Positions 9,649 to 18,714 of a stretch of DNA of 64,000 nucleotides are shown here, one piece after another. Below the pieces are notes generated by a model, which saw nothing but the letters and a program-made list of their open reading frames with translations, did no database searches and was not told where the DNA came from. The stretch lies in NCBI GenBank assembly GCA_036734025.1, contig DAIMZI010000004.1, positions 1 through 64,000 of the forward strand. Reading direction: 5' to 3'. The stretch comes from DAIMZI01 sp036734025 (GTDB taxonomy: Bacteria > Pseudomonadota > Alphaproteobacteria > Rhizobiales > Rhodomicrobiaceae). The position numbers and the translations under genes are program-made. Within the stretch, counting starts at the first letter, position 1, and each line of letters begins with the position of its first letter.

Positions 9649-10659
9649 ATGAAGCCGGGCCCCCGAAACCTGCTGAGCGACGTCCCCGGCCTGATCGTCG
9701 GCAATGCTCATGATGCCGGACTGCGCTCCGGGCTCAGCGTGATACTGGGCGAGGGGCCGCTCGGCGCCGCCTGCGACATCCGCGGCGGCGGACCGGGCAC
9801 GCGCGAGGCCGCGGCATTATCGCTCACCGGCACGATCGATGTCATCCACGCGCTGGTGCTGTCGGGCGGCTCGGCCTTCGGGCTGGACGCGGCCAGCGGC
9901 GCGCAGGCCTTTCTGCGTGAACGCGGCATCGGGCTGGCGCTCGGCCCTTCGCGCGTCGCCATCGTGCCGCAAGCCATCCTGTTTGATCTCAACAATGGCG
10001 GCGACAAGGACTGGGGCCGCTATCCCCCTTATCGCGAGATGGCCTACCAGGCTTGTTGGGACGCGCGCGCCGATTTTGCGCTCGGTAGTGCCGGCGCGGG
10101 TTTTGGCGCGACCACGGTCAATCTGCGCGGCGGGCTGGGCAGCGCCTCCGCCGTGCTGGAAAATGGCACGACCGTCGCTGCCCTGGCTGCCGTCAACGCC
10201 GCGGGCAGCGCGACGATCGGGCGGACGCGGCATTTCTGGGCGGCTCCGTTCGAATGCGGCGCTGAATTCGGCGGCCATGGCTGGCCCGCCACCATGCCGG
10301 CCGATGCCAACAGCCCCATGCTGAAAAGCGCGGCGCGCCCGGGGACCAGCACGACGCTCGGCGTTGTCGCGACCGATGCTCCGCTTGGCAAGCTTGAGCT
10401 CACACGTCTTGCGATCATGGCGCAAACAGGGCTTGCGCGGGCGCTGTTTCCGGTGCACACCCCGCTCGATGGTGACGTCGTCTATGCGCTGTCGACGCGT
10501 GCGGGCACGCCGGTAGAGCCGATATGGGGCCTGGCGCAACTGGGCGCGGCGGCCGCGGTGGTGCTTGCGCGCGCGGTGGCGCGCGGCGTCTATGAGGCCG
10601 CCGCGGATCCCGCTTTTGCTCATCCGCCCGCTTACTGCGATGTTCATCCACCGACTTGA
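9649..10659 (+). CDS. P1 family peptidase (DmpA/S58-like aminopeptidase)
   Basis: A 336-residue member of the N-terminal-nucleophile DmpA family. Supporting stretches are DVPGLIVGNA, CDIRGGGPGTRE, LVLSGGSAFGLDAASG and STTLGVVATDAPL (residues about 234-246). In this family autocleavage occurs before a Ser or Thr in that last region and makes two chains. Known members are L-aminopeptidase/D-esterases or beta-peptidyl aminopeptidases. The precise nucleophile here is inferred to be Thr235 or Thr236. No signal peptide is evident, so it is probably cytoplasmic. Confidence 0.92.
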   Translation: MKPGPRNLLSDVPGLIVGNAHDAGLRSGLSVILGEGPLGAACDIRGGGPGTREAAALSLTGTIDVIHALVLSGGSAFGLDAASGAQAFLRERGIGLALGPSRVAIVPQAILFDLNNGGDKDWGRYPPYREMAYQACWDARADFALGSAGAGFGATTVNLRGGLGSASAVLENGTTVAALAAVNAAGSATIGRTRHFWAAPFECGAEFGGHGWPATMPADANSPMLKSAARPGTSTTLGVVATDAPLGKLELTRLAIMAQTGLARALFPVHTPLDGDVVYALSTRAGTPVEPIWGLAQLGAAAAVVLARAVARGVYEAAADPAFAHPPAYCDVHPPT

Positions 10660-10682
10660 GGCCGTTAAATGCGAATTGGATC

Positions 10683-10714
10683 GGGTTGCGGTCGTCGAGT
10701 GACGCCCGCAACCC
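10683..10714. terminator. Inverted repeat between convergent genes
   Basis: GGGTTGCGG (10683-10691) and CCGCAACCC (10706-10714) form a perfect 9-bp stem with a 14-base loop. It lies 24 bases after the P1 peptidase stop and 24 bases before the stop of the convergent DUF3892 gene, as expected for a bidirectional terminator. No T-tract follows on either strand, so intrinsic termination is uncertain. Confidence 0.5.
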
Positions 10715-10737
10715 ATATAATGTTAAGACCAAACGGC

Positions 10738-11025
10738 CTACGCAGGACACTCTGGAAGGCTCAATAGATTGTTTGGCTCTTGGTCGTCCGGTTCAGTCTT
10801 GAGATACTTGTTACCGTTGGGGCTTATGGCCACCCTCACCCATACGCTGTGACCCTCAACGCTTACGTAAAACTGCCATTCGCCTGACTCGATCAACTCA
10901 ATTGCACGACTGAGTGTAAGCTTCCATTGGGAATTCACGTATCCGCCTACGTGAGTGATCCGCTCATACGGGTTGTAGCGGTCATCTTTATTGATGCATA
11001 TAATTTGTGCGGTCTTTACAGCCAT
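10738..11025 (-). CDS. DUF3892 domain protein
   Basis: A 95-residue cytoplasmic protein matching the DUF3892 pattern: conserved ITHVGG, a central tryptophan/amphipathic helix (QWKLTLSRAIELIESG), a beta segment (WQFYVSVEG) and the C-terminal signature YLKTEPDD..NNLLSLPEC. The function of the family is unknown. The start at 11025 follows a strong AGGAGG site 7 bases upstream; an in-frame extension to 11229 has no such support. The gene and its upstream flank are clearly AT-richer than the surroundings and use less GC-biased codons, so it may have been acquired horizontally. Confidence 0.78.
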   Translation of the reverse strand: MAVKTAQIICINKDDRYNPYERITHVGGYVNSQWKLTLSRAIELIESGEWQFYVSVEGHSVWVRVAISPNGNKYLKTEPDDQEPNNLLSLPECPA

Positions 11026-11443
11026 ATCTGGCCTCCTGTGCACTATGCCGAGGGCCAGCTTGACGGACTCGTCTCTTGAAGTAAGACTTAGAATATAGAT
11101 TCGTTCCGTCAGCTTATCGGCGGTTTCAGATGAAGGGCCAGCCGTTGGCAGACGATTGGCCCTACTCACAACATCGTGCGATTCGGTACGGATGCGGTTA
11201 TAAGCGACCAAATGTCCACAGCCTCTCAACTATATTTTGAGATTATTTTTCTCCAACCTACAGCATGTAGTGTCTTATGAGTTTCAAGATGCCAACGCTG
11301 CTGGCCGTCTCGTCTCGGCCTAATTGTGAAAGCGAAGGTGGCTGATTCTGACGCTCGGCCCGGCTCTAGGGCATGAGCGGTTTGCGCCCCGGCCCGCGCT
11401 GAGCTATCAGCTTGCGCAAACCCGCATCCCTAAGGACACCCGC
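11026..11443. other. 418-bp intergenic region upstream of purB
   Basis: No gene is supported. The left half is AT-rich, like the adjacent DUF3892 gene, and contains an in-frame upstream extension of that gene (to 11229) that lacks a ribosome site. The right half returns to host-like GC and should carry the purB promoter, which I cannot place confidently. TAAGGA lies about 10 bases before the purB ATG. Confidence 0.45.
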
Positions 11444-12742
11444 ATGATACCGCGCTATTCACGCCGCGAGATGGCCGACATCTGGGCGCCGGAAACCAGG
11501 TTCGCCATCTGGCTTGAAATCGAGACCCATGCCACCGAAGCCATGGCGCAACTGGGCATCGTGCCTGAGGCCGCGGCCGTAGCGATCCGCGAGCATGGCG
11601 GCTTCGACATAGCGCGCATCGACGAGATCGAGCGCGAGGTCAAGCATGATGTCATCGCCTTTCTCACCAGCCTTGGCGAACATGCCGGCCCGATGGCGCG
11701 CTATGTCCATCAGGGGCTGACATCATCGGATGTGCTCGACACGTGCCTGGCGGTGCAGCTCAAACGGGCCAGCGATCTGCTGATCAGCGATGTCGAGGCA
11801 TTGCTTCAGGCGCTCCACGTCCGCGCGCTGGAGCACAAGCACACGATCTGCATCGGCCGCAGCCATGGCATTCACGCCGAACCGACCACGTTCGGGCTGA
11901 AGCTGGCGGTGGCCTATGCCGAGTTTGACCGCGCGCGGGCGCGGCTGGTGCAGGCGCGCGAGGAGATCAGCACCTGCGCAATATCCGGTGCGGTCGGCAC
12001 CTTCGCCAATGTCGATCCGCGCGTTGAAGCCTATGTGGCGGAGAAGCTGGGCCTGCGGGTCGAGCCGATCTCCACCCAGATCATCCCGCGCGACCGGCAT
12101 GCGATGTTCTTTGCTGCGCTTGGTGTGGTCGCCAGTTCGATCGAGCGGCTGGCCACCGAAATCCGGCATTTGCAGCGTACCGAGGTGATGGAGGTGGAGG
12201 AATATTTCAGCGCTGGGCAGAAAGGCTCATCGGCGATGCCGCACAAGCGCAACCCGGTGCTCAGCGAAAACCTGACAGGGCTGGCGCGCATGGTCCGCGC
12301 CTATGTCGTGCCGGCCATGGAGAATGTCGCGCTTTGGCACGAACGCGATATCTCGCATTCCTCGGTGGAGCGCATGATCGGCCCGGACGCGACAGTGACG
12401 CTTGACTTCGCGCTGGCGCGGCTCACTGGGCTCATACGTGATCTGGTCGTCTATCCCGAGCGCATGCGCACCAATCTGGAGATGACCCGCGGGCTGGTTC
12501 ACTCGCAGCGGGTGCTGCTGGCTCTGACCCAGGCCGGTGTCAGCCGCGAGGATGCGTACCGGCTGGTGCAGCGCAACGCGATGGCGGCATGGGCCGGCCA
12601 CGGCGCTTTCGAGGCGCTGCTCATGGGTGATCCCGAAGTGAGCGCGGTGCTTCCGGCAGAGAAAATCGGCGAACTGTTCGATCTTGCCCACCACACCGCG
12701 CATGTCGATGCGATCTTCGAGCGGGTCTTTCGCACCGCCTGA
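11444..12742 (+). CDS. purB: Adenylosuccinate lyase
   Basis: A 432-residue fumarase/aspartase-superfamily enzyme. It cleaves SAICAR to AICAR plus fumarate and adenylosuccinate to AMP plus fumarate. The superfamily signature is present as SSAMPHKRNPVLSENL, with the catalytic serine in this flexible loop. Other conserved parts are QGLTSSDVLDT and GRSHGIHAEPTT, which holds the general-acid histidine. The N-terminus MIPRYSRREMADIW is characteristic of bacterial PurB. It leads the purine cluster, although a minus-strand gene separates it from purC. Confidence 0.97.
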   Translation: MIPRYSRREMADIWAPETRFAIWLEIETHATEAMAQLGIVPEAAAVAIREHGGFDIARIDEIEREVKHDVIAFLTSLGEHAGPMARYVHQGLTSSDVLDTCLAVQLKRASDLLISDVEALLQALHVRALEHKHTICIGRSHGIHAEPTTFGLKLAVAYAEFDRARARLVQAREEISTCAISGAVGTFANVDPRVEAYVAEKLGLRVEPISTQIIPRDRHAMFFAALGVVASSIERLATEIRHLQRTEVMEVEEYFSAGQKGSSAMPHKRNPVLSENLTGLARMVRAYVVPAMENVALWHERDISHSSVERMIGPDATVTLDFALARLTGLIRDLVVYPERMRTNLEMTRGLVHSQRVLLALTQAGVSREDAYRLVQRNAMAAWAGHGAFEALLMGDPEVSAVLPAEKIGELFDLAHHTAHVDAIFERVFRTA

Positions 12743-12748
12743 TCAGGC

Positions 12749-13078
12749 TCAGGTCTTGCGCACGCTCTCGACATGAACCACAGCTTCGGCCAGCATCTCT
12801 TCCATTCGGCGCTGGATCTGGTGGTCGGACTGTTGAACGCCGGCTGCATCGAAATCGGCCCGCAGCTTGTCCAACACTTCCTGATCGCCGGGCTTTGCCA
12901 TGTTCACGCGCACCAGATCCTTGGCGTAAGCCTCGGCGTCCTCGCCGCTGAGCCCCAGCAACTCTGCGGCCCACAGACCGATCATGCGATCGCGCCGCGC
13001 GGTGGCCTTGAATTTCAACTCCTCGTCATGCGCGAACTTGCGTTCAAAAGCATTCTGCCGCTCATCGAATGATGTCAT
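12749..13078 (-). CDS. DUF1476 protein (ATP synthase zeta subunit-like)
   Basis: A 109-residue, highly charged, mostly helical protein beginning MTSFDERQNAFERKFAHDEE, diagnostic of DUF1476. The Paracoccus member is the zeta subunit, which inhibits the F1-ATPase in alphaproteobacteria. The N-terminal segment in that protein inserts into F1. The start is set by AAGGAGC 7 bases upstream; a longer frame to 13222 exists without that support. It is convergent with purB, with only 6 bases between stops. Confidence 0.9.
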   Translation of the reverse strand: MTSFDERQNAFERKFAHDEELKFKATARRDRMIGLWAAELLGLSGEDAEAYAKDLVRVNMAKPGDQEVLDKLRADFDAAGVQQSDHQIQRRMEEMLAEAVVHVESVRKT

Positions 13079-13221
13079 GATCTTGCTCCTTGCCGCCTTA
13101 GCCTGTTCCGCCAAACGGAGATGCCACGATGGGCACGCCCGGTCAACGTAGCGTATATGGGCCGGGTGCCCCCGATGCACAGGGTTTCGCGGTGGCGGGC
13201 GAGTGCTATTTGATGTCGGCA

Positions 13222-13250
13222 TTGTCTATTTTGGGTGAGTAGGCTAGTCT
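13222..13250 (+). promoter_or_regulatory. Possible sigma-70-type promoter for purC
   Basis: TTGTCT (13222-13227), a 17-base spacer and TAGTCT (13245-13250) lie 137 bases before the purC start. The match is partial: four of six at -35 and three of six at -10. The 308-bp gap between the DUF1476 gene and purC shows nothing else that I can identify. Confidence 0.3.
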
Positions 13251-13386
13251 CGCGCCGAAAAGCTGGCAATTGATTGCACAAGATATCATATGGCCGGCAT
13301 GGCAAGATGTCTTTCAGCGGGGCGCTCGGGCCGCCGCGCTATTGCCGCCAGATCGTCCCATTTATGTCCCGACGAGGATGACACCC

Positions 13387-14157
13387 ATGAATCGCGGACG
13401 CCGGGTTTATGAAGGCAAGGCCAAGATCCTCTATGAAGGTCTGGAGCCGGGTACCCTGATCCAGCATTTCAAGGACGATGCCACCGCCTTCAACAACCAG
13501 AAGCACGCCCTGATCGAGGGCAAGGGGGTGCTCAACAACCGCATCTCCGAGTTCTTGTTCACAAACCTCGAAGAGATCGGCGTGCCAACCCATTTCATCC
13601 GCCGTCTGAACATGCGTGAGCAGCTTGTGCGCGCGGTGGAGATCATCCCGCTGGAGGTCGTCGTGCGCAATGTCGCGGCGGGCTCGATCTGCAAGCGGCT
13701 GGGGCTGGAAGAAGGCACCACGCTGCCGCGCTCGGTGATCGAATTCTATTACAAGTCCGACGCGCTGTCCGACCCGCTCGTCACCGAGGAGCATATCACC
13801 GCGTTTGGCTGGGCAAGCCCGCAGGAGCTTGACGAGGTCATGAACCTCGCGGCGCGGATCAACGATTTCCTCACCGGGGTTTTCCTTGGCGTCGGCATCC
13901 GGCTCGTGGACTTCAAGGTCGAGTTTGGCCGCCATTATGAAAACGACATGATGCGCATCATCCTGGCCGACGAGATCAGCCCCGACTGCTGCCGACTGTG
14001 GGACGTCAAGAGCAAGGAAAAGCTCGACAAGGACCGCTTCCGCGCCGATCTGGGCGGCCTCATCGAGGCCTATCAGGACGTTGCGCGCCGGCTCGGCATT
14101 CTTGTGGAGAACGAACAGGCCACCCGCCCAGGTCCCGTGCTCCTCCGCTCGACTTGA
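13387..14157 (+). CDS. purC: Phosphoribosylaminoimidazole-succinocarboxamide synthase
   Basis: A 256-residue SAICAR synthetase, catalysing ATP-dependent condensation of CAIR with aspartate. Supporting motifs are [14 protein letters not shown] at the N-terminus, [20 protein letters not shown], and the family signature [10 protein letters not shown] followed by [14 protein letters not shown]. The ATG at 13387 fits the usual N-terminus and has GAGGA upstream; an in-frame ATG three codons earlier and a frame to 13270 are less likely. It begins the purC-purS-purQ-purL group. Confidence 0.96.
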   Translation: MNRGRRVYEGKAKILYEGLEPGTLIQHFKDDATAFNNQKHALIEGKGVLNNRISEFLFTNLEEIGVPTHFIRRLNMREQLVRAVEIIPLEVVVRNVAAGSICKRLGLEEGTTLPRSVIEFYYKSDALSDPLVTEEHITAFGWASPQELDEVMNLAARINDFLTGVFLGVGIRLVDFKVEFGRHYENDMMRIILADEISPDCCRLWDVKSKEKLDKDRFRADLGGLIEAYQDVARRLGILVENEQATRPGPVLLRST

Positions 14158-14170
14158 GCTAAGACAAAAA

Positions 14171-14206
14171 GCGAAGGGCTGGCGCGGTGCATGCACCAGC
14201 CCTCGC
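14171..14206 (+). terminator. Stem-loop between purC and purS
   Basis: AGGGCTGG (14175-14182) pairs with CCAGCCCT (14196-14203), and GCG/CGC extends the stem after a one-base bulge. The 13-base loop contains the palindrome TGCATGCA. There is no T-tract, so an mRNA-processing or partial attenuation role is as likely as termination. It lies 13 bases after the purC stop. Confidence 0.45.
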
Positions 14207-14274
14207 AATGACCGCAGGCGCAGGCCTTTTCCGGTCCGACAGGCTTGTCCACTATGAACAGGGAAACCAGTCCG

Positions 14275-14520
14275 GTGAAAGCGCGCATCTGGGTGACGCT
14301 CAAGACGGGTGTGCTCGACCCTCAGGGCAAGGCCATTGCCGGCGCCTTGTCGGCCCTTGGCTTTGATGGCGTCAACGACGTGCGCCAGGGCAAATATATC
14401 GAGATCGAGCTGGACGAAACCGACCGGGCCAGCGCACAGGCCAAGGTCGAGCGCATGTGCGCCGAGTTGCTGGCGAATACCGTGATCGAGAATTACCGAT
14501 ACGAACTGGCCCCCGAATGA
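14275..14520 (+). CDS. purS: FGAM synthase subunit PurS
   Basis: An 81-residue small subunit of the three-part phosphoribosylformylglycinamidine synthase, which bridges PurL and PurQ. The sequence [20 protein letters not shown] is characteristic, as are [18 protein letters not shown] and the C-terminal [14 protein letters not shown] at 14275 gives the usual family length; in-frame ATGs at 14245 and 14254 would add up to ten residues. Its stop overlaps the purQ start in ATGA, indicating translational coupling. Confidence 0.9.
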   Translation: MKARIWVTLKTGVLDPQGKAIAGALSALGFDGVNDVRQGKYIEIELDETDRASAQAKVERMCAELLANTVIENYRYELAPE

Positions 14521-15221
14521 AGGCGAGCGTGATCGTTTTTCCGGGCTCGAACTGTGATCGCGACGTGGCGCTCGCGCTTGAGGCGCTGACCGGTCGCGCC
14601 CCCGACATGGTCTGGCACGGCGAGAACACGCTTCCCGAAACCGACCTCATCGTGCTGCCTGGCGGCTTTTCCTATGGCGATTATCTGCGCCCTGGCGCCA
14701 TGGCGGCACACGCGCCTATCCTGCGACACGTGGCGGAGCGCGCGCGCGCCGGCGTAGCAGTGCTCGGCATATGCAACGGCTTCCAGATCCTTACGGAAAT
14801 GAAGCTCCTGCCTGGCGTTCTGATGCGCAACGCCTCGCTGCGCTTTGTGTGCCGGGATGTGCACCTGCGCATTGAGCGCAACGATACGGTTTTCACGAAT
14901 GCCTATGAGCAAGGCGCGGTGATCCGCATCCCCATAGCCCATCATGACGGCAATTACTTCGCTGGCCAGTCCACGCTCGATCGGCTGGAGGGCGAGGGGC
15001 GCGTCGCCTTGCGCTATTGTGAAGCAGGCGGCGCCGTCACGGCGCGCGCCAATCCCAACGGCTCGCTTGGCAATATCGCCGGCATCTTCGATCCGACACG
15101 TCGCATTCTCGGGCTGATGCCGCATCCGGAGCGTCTGATCGAGCCGGCGCTCGGCGGCAGCGATGGCGCCGGGCTGTTTCGCTCGCTTAGCCAGAGCCTG
15201 AGCCAGGGGATGCTTGTCTGA
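14517..15221 (+). CDS. purQ: FGAM synthase glutaminase subunit PurQ
   Basis: A 234-residue class I glutamine amidotransferase that supplies ammonia to PurL. The catalytic triad is visible: Cys86 in [11 protein letters not shown] and the His/Glu pair in [11 protein letters not shown] near the C-terminus. FPGSNCDRD at residues 8-16 is typical of PurQ. It overlaps purS by four bases. The product works with PurS and PurL encoded alongside. Confidence 0.97.
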   Translation: MKASVIVFPGSNCDRDVALALEALTGRAPDMVWHGENTLPETDLIVLPGGFSYGDYLRPGAMAAHAPILRHVAERARAGVAVLGICNGFQILTEMKLLPGVLMRNASLRFVCRDVHLRIERNDTVFTNAYEQGAVIRIPIAHHDGNYFAGQSTLDRLEGEGRVALRYCEAGGAVTARANPNGSLGNIAGIFDPTRRILGLMPHPERLIEPALGGSDGAGLFRSLSQSLSQGMLV

Positions 15222-15313
15222 GACGCGCGGCAGGCGTACCAACGGGCACACGCAGCCGGGCTTTGACGATCACGGTCATGACTGATGCAGAATAACAAAC
15301 ATGGAGTGGGGCT

Positions 15314-15736
15314 ATGAGCTTTGATGAACAGGTCGATGAACTCAAACGCGAACTGCAAACGACCAAGCTGGATCCGAATGCGCGCGCGGCTGCTGTCAGC
15401 GGACTGAAGGCCCGGCTCGATGAACAGATCAACAGTCGCCGCCTCGACTTTGCCACGGGCGGGCCGGAGCCGTACGCCATCATCATCCGCCACCGGCAGG
15501 CGGGCGAGGATCTGGCCTCCGTCCATGTCAATGAGGACGGCAGCATCACCTTTCAGGCCATCGTCAAGGACGCCGAAGCCGGCGATGACGACGATGATGA
15601 TGATCTCGGCTACTTCCCGTCCTACATCGACTATTTCGATGAGGCCGACTTTCTGAAGGATATCGGCGAAGTGCTCAAGCTGGGCGTGGCCGAATACGAG
15701 ATCGACCGCGAAGACGAGGCCGAAGCCGCAACCTGA
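15314..15736 (+). CDS. Small acidic protein of unknown function between purQ and purL
   Basis: A 140-residue protein that I do not recognise. The N-terminal 40 residues are predicted helical and charged ([17 protein letters not shown]). The middle has alternating hydrophobic strands ([21 protein letters not shown]). A run of seven aspartates follows at about residues 92-99, then an aromatic and acidic tail ([11 protein letters not shown]). No signal peptide or membrane segment is seen. GGAGTGGGG precedes the ATG. Codon use matches the neighbours. Lying in the same direction between two subunits of one enzyme, it is probably co-transcribed with them; any role in purine synthesis is speculation. 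Confidence 0.75.
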   Translation: MSFDEQVDELKRELQTTKLDPNARAAAVSGLKARLDEQINSRRLDFATGGPEPYAIIIRHRQAGEDLASVHVNEDGSITFQAIVKDAEAGDDDDDDDLGYFPSYIDYFDEADFLKDIGEVLKLGVAEYEIDREDEAEAAT

Positions 15737-15782
15737 CCGGGGCGAGGCGCGCACCGAGGCGGCAACAGACGGGCTTGGGCTC

Positions 15783-17987
15783 ATGAACATGCCAGACATG
15801 GCCGGCATCGCGCCGGAAATCATCAGCGAGCACGGGCTGAACGCTGAAGAAGCCGCGCGGATGCTCGCCGGCCTCGGGCGCGCGCCGAGCCTCACCGAAC
15901 TTGGCATCTTCTCGGTGATGTGGTCGGAACATTGCTCCTACAAGTCCTCGCGCGTGTGGCTGAAGACGCTGCCGACCGACGGCCCTCAGGTCATCCAGGG
16001 TCCGGGCGAGAATGCCGGCGTCGTCGATATCGGCGACGGTGATGCGGTCGTCTTCAAGATGGAAAGCCATAACCACCCCTCGTTCATCGAGCCCTATCAG
16101 GGCGCGGCGACGGGCGTTGGCGGCATAATGCGCGACGTGTTCACCATGGGCGCGCGTCCGGTGGCCAATCTCAACGCGCTGCGCTTCGGCGCTCCGGAGC
16201 ACCCGCGCACCCGCCATCTGCTGGGCGGCGTGGTGGCGGGGATCGGCGGCTATGGCAATTGTACCGGCGTGCCGACAGTGGCCGGCGAGACCAATTTCGA
16301 TGCCGCCTATAACAACAATATTCTCGTCAACGCCATGTGCGTCGGCCTGGCGCGCGCCGACAGGATCTTCTATTCAGCCGCCAGAGGCGTCGGCCTGCCC
16401 GTGGTCTATGTCGGCTCGAAAACGGGACGCGACGGCATTCACGGCGCGACGATGGCCTCGGCCGAATTCGATGATGACAGCGCCGACAAGCGCCCCACCG
16501 TGCAGGTCGGCGACCCGTTCACTGAAAAACTGCTGATCGAGGCGTGCCTGGAGCTGATGGCAGGCGATGCGATCATCGCCATTCAGGACATGGGGGCAGC
16601 CGGGCTGACCTCGTCTTCTGTCGAGATGGCGGACAAAGGCGGCGTCGGCATCCGGCTCGATCTCGACCGCGTGCCCCAGCGCGAGACCGGCATGAGCGCC
16701 TATGAAATGATGCTGTCCGAAAGCCAGGAGCGCATGCTCATGGTGCTGCGCCCCGGCGCAGAAGACCGGGCGCGAGCGATCTTCGCCAAATGGGGACTTG
16801 ATTTCGCCATCATCGGCGAGACCACCGACTCCGGCCGGCTCGAAGTGTGGCATGCGGGCCGGCTGGAAGCCGATGTTCCGGTGCGCGCGCTGGCCGACAA
16901 TGCCCCCGAATATCGCCGGCCCTGGTTGGCCGCGCCGCAGCCGGACAGCGTCGCCCCGGAGAGCCTGCCAGCGCCTGAAAGCCTCACCGCGGCGCTCAAA
17001 TCCCTGCTGGCCGGGCCGGATCTGTGCTCGCGGCGCTTCATCTGGGAGCAATATGATCACATGGTCATGGCCGCCACGGTGCAACGGCCAGGCGGTGATG
17101 CGGCCATCGTCCGCGTTCCCGGCACCAGTAAAGGGCTGGCGCTGTGCTGTGATGTGACGCCGCGTTACTGCGCCGCTGATCCGCGCATGGGCGCGCGGCA
17201 GGCCGTGGCCGAGACATGGCGCAATCTGAGCGCGGTGGGCGCGGTTCCGCTTGCGCTGACCAACTGCCTCAATTTCGGCAATCCGGAACGCCCCGAGATC
17301 ATGGGTCAGTTCGCGCTGGCCGTCGAAGGCATGGGCGAAGCTGCCCGGGCGCTGGATTTTCCCGTCGTCTCGGGAAATGTGTCCTTGTATAACGAGACCA
17401 ACGGCGTCGCGATCCCACCGACCCCGACGATCGGCGGCGTCGGTCTGATAGACGATATCGCCCGCCATGCCTCGATAGGCTTCAAGCCAGACGACATAAT
17501 GCTGCTGGTGGGTGGTGCGCCGGGCCATCTTGGCCAGACGCTTTATCAGAAGCTGGTCCTTGGCACGCTGGAGGGTGCGCCGCCTCCAGTCGATCTGGAC
17601 ACAGAAAAACGCAACGGCGACTTTGTCCGCGCCCTCATCCGCGACGCTCTCACCACGAGCGTTCACGATATCTCCGATGGCGGTGCGCTGGTCTGCATTG
17701 CGGAAATGGCGCTTGCCGGCGGTATGGGCGCACGGCTTCACCCGCCTCCCGATAATGTCCTGCCCCATGCCTTCTGGTTCGGCGAGGATCAGGCGCGCTA
17801 CGTGGTGGCGGCCTCACGCGACAATGCACGCCAGATCAGCGACCGCGCCGCCGCAGCAGGCGTCGAGATCATGGAAATCGGGATCATAGGTGGAAGCGAT
17901 CTGACAATCGCGGACGAGCCGCCCGTTGCGCTGAATACGCTTGGGGAGCTACATGAAGCCTGGTTGCCAGCCTATATGAATGTCTAG
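15783..17987 (+). CDS. purL: FGAM synthase subunit PurL (small type)
   Basis: A 734-residue phosphoribosylformylglycinamidine synthase II, the catalytic subunit that uses ATP and PurQ-derived ammonia to convert FGAR to FGAM. Its size is that of the small PurL partnered by PurS and PurQ. Motifs include [30 protein letters not shown], the glycine-rich [12 protein letters not shown], and a repeated AIR-synthase-like half with [13 protein letters not shown] and [12 protein letters not shown] 10-bp hairpin spans its stop codon. Confidence 0.97.
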   Translation: MNMPDMAGIAPEIISEHGLNAEEAARMLAGLGRAPSLTELGIFSVMWSEHCSYKSSRVWLKTLPTDGPQVIQGPGENAGVVDIGDGDAVVFKMESHNHPSFIEPYQGAATGVGGIMRDVFTMGARPVANLNALRFGAPEHPRTRHLLGGVVAGIGGYGNCTGVPTVAGETNFDAAYNNNILVNAMCVGLARADRIFYSAARGVGLPVVYVGSKTGRDGIHGATMASAEFDDDSADKRPTVQVGDPFTEKLLIEACLELMAGDAIIAIQDMGAAGLTSSSVEMADKGGVGIRLDLDRVPQRETGMSAYEMMLSESQERMLMVLRPGAEDRARAIFAKWGLDFAIIGETTDSGRLEVWHAGRLEADVPVRALADNAPEYRRPWLAAPQPDSVAPESLPAPESLTAALKSLLAGPDLCSRRFIWEQYDHMVMAATVQRPGGDAAIVRVPGTSKGLALCCDVTPRYCAADPRMGARQAVAETWRNLSAVGAVPLALTNCLNFGNPERPEIMGQFALAVEGMGEAARALDFPVVSGNVSLYNETNGVAIPPTPTIGGVGLIDDIARHASIGFKPDDIMLLVGGAPGHLGQTLYQKLVLGTLEGAPPPVDLDTEKRNGDFVRALIRDALTTSVHDISDGGALVCIAEMALAGGMGARLHPPPDNVLPHAFWFGEDQARYVVAASRDNARQISDRAAAAGVEIMEIGIIGGSDLTIADEPPVALNTLGELHEAWLPAYMNV

Positions 17988-17994
17988 GCTGGCA
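17965..17994 (+). terminator. Hairpin spanning the purL stop codon
   Basis: TGCCAGCCTA (17965-17974) and TAGGCTGGCA (17985-17994) form a perfect 10-bp stem with a 10-base loop. The purL stop TAG is the first three bases of the right arm. No T-tract follows. It may stabilise the 3' end of the pur transcript or separate it from bolA, 69 bases downstream. Confidence 0.5.
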
Positions 17995-18062
17995 GGTAGC
18001 AGCCACGGTTGGCAGGCCATCGGGTGGCGTGTATTATCGCATTCAATGGGGAGACATGGCCC

Positions 18063-18296
18063 ATGGGCATGCAAGCCGAGCAGATCGAAGCTCTCATCAA
18101 GACGCATCTGCCCGATGCCAAGGTCACGATTCATGATCTGGCGGGCGACGGCGATCATTACGCCGCGACCGTGGTATCAGAAGCGTTCCGCGGCAAGACC
18201 CGGATTCAGCAGCACCAGCTTGTCTATGAGGCGCTGCAAGGCAGGATGGGCGGCGAACTCCACGCGCTCAAGCTTCAGACAAGTGTGCCAGATTGA
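18063..18296 (+). CDS. bolA: BolA family protein
   Basis: A 77-residue BolA/YrbA-type protein with the class II KH-like fold. It shows the N-terminal helix ([15 protein letters not shown]), the central [15 protein letters not shown] strand region and the invariant [12 protein letters not shown] histidine segment. BolA proteins bind a [2Fe-2S] cluster together with CGFS glutaredoxins. The gene for such a glutaredoxin starts 41 bases downstream, which strongly supports the assignment. GGGGAG lies upstream of the ATG. Confidence 0.94.
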   Translation: MGMQAEQIEALIKTHLPDAKVTIHDLAGDGDHYAATVVSEAFRGKTRIQQHQLVYEALQGRMGGELHALKLQTSVPD

Positions 18297-18337
18297 GCCC
18301 TGATCGATCCGCCACAACAAGCAGACAGGATGGAATA

Positions 18338-18688
18338 ATGGATCAGAACGAAATCTCCGACTGGATCAAGTCGCAGGTCGATACAAACAATATCGTGCTG
18401 TTCATGAAGGGCAGCCGCCAGTTTCCGCAATGCGGCTTCTCCGGTCAGCTTGTACGTATCCTCGATTATCTCGGTGTTGATTACGCTGATGTCAACGTGC
18501 TCGAAGATGACGGGCTGCGCCAGGGCATCAAGAGCTTCTCCAACTGGCCAACGATACCCCAGCTTTACGTCAAGGGCGAATTTGTCGGTGGCTGCGACAT
18601 CGTCACGGAGATGTTCCAGGCCGGCGAGTTGCACCAACTGCTGGAGCAGAAGGAAATCGCTTTTGAAAGGCGATCCGCGCCTGCATGA
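18338..18688 (+). CDS. grxD: Monothiol glutaredoxin, Grx4 family
   Basis: A 116-residue thioredoxin-fold protein with the CGFS active site (Cys32 in PQCGFSGQ), the cis-proline motif [16 protein letters not shown] and the glutathione-binding GGCDIV. Monothiol CGFS glutaredoxins carry or transfer [2Fe-2S] clusters, often as heterodimers with BolA, encoded immediately upstream. The length is standard. The start follows AGGATGGA. Confidence 0.96.
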   Translation: MDQNEISDWIKSQVDTNNIVLFMKGSRQFPQCGFSGQLVRILDYLGVDYADVNVLEDDGLRQGIKSFSNWPTIPQLYVKGEFVGGCDIVTEMFQAGELHQLLEQKEIAFERRSAPA

Positions 18689-18714
18689 TGAAGCCGTTGC
18701 GACTCTGGTAAGCA

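Noticed and set aside
16374..17768. 464-residue minus-strand open frame
   Set aside because: Antisense to purL; no recognisable motifs and Arg/His-rich composition typical of shadow frames.
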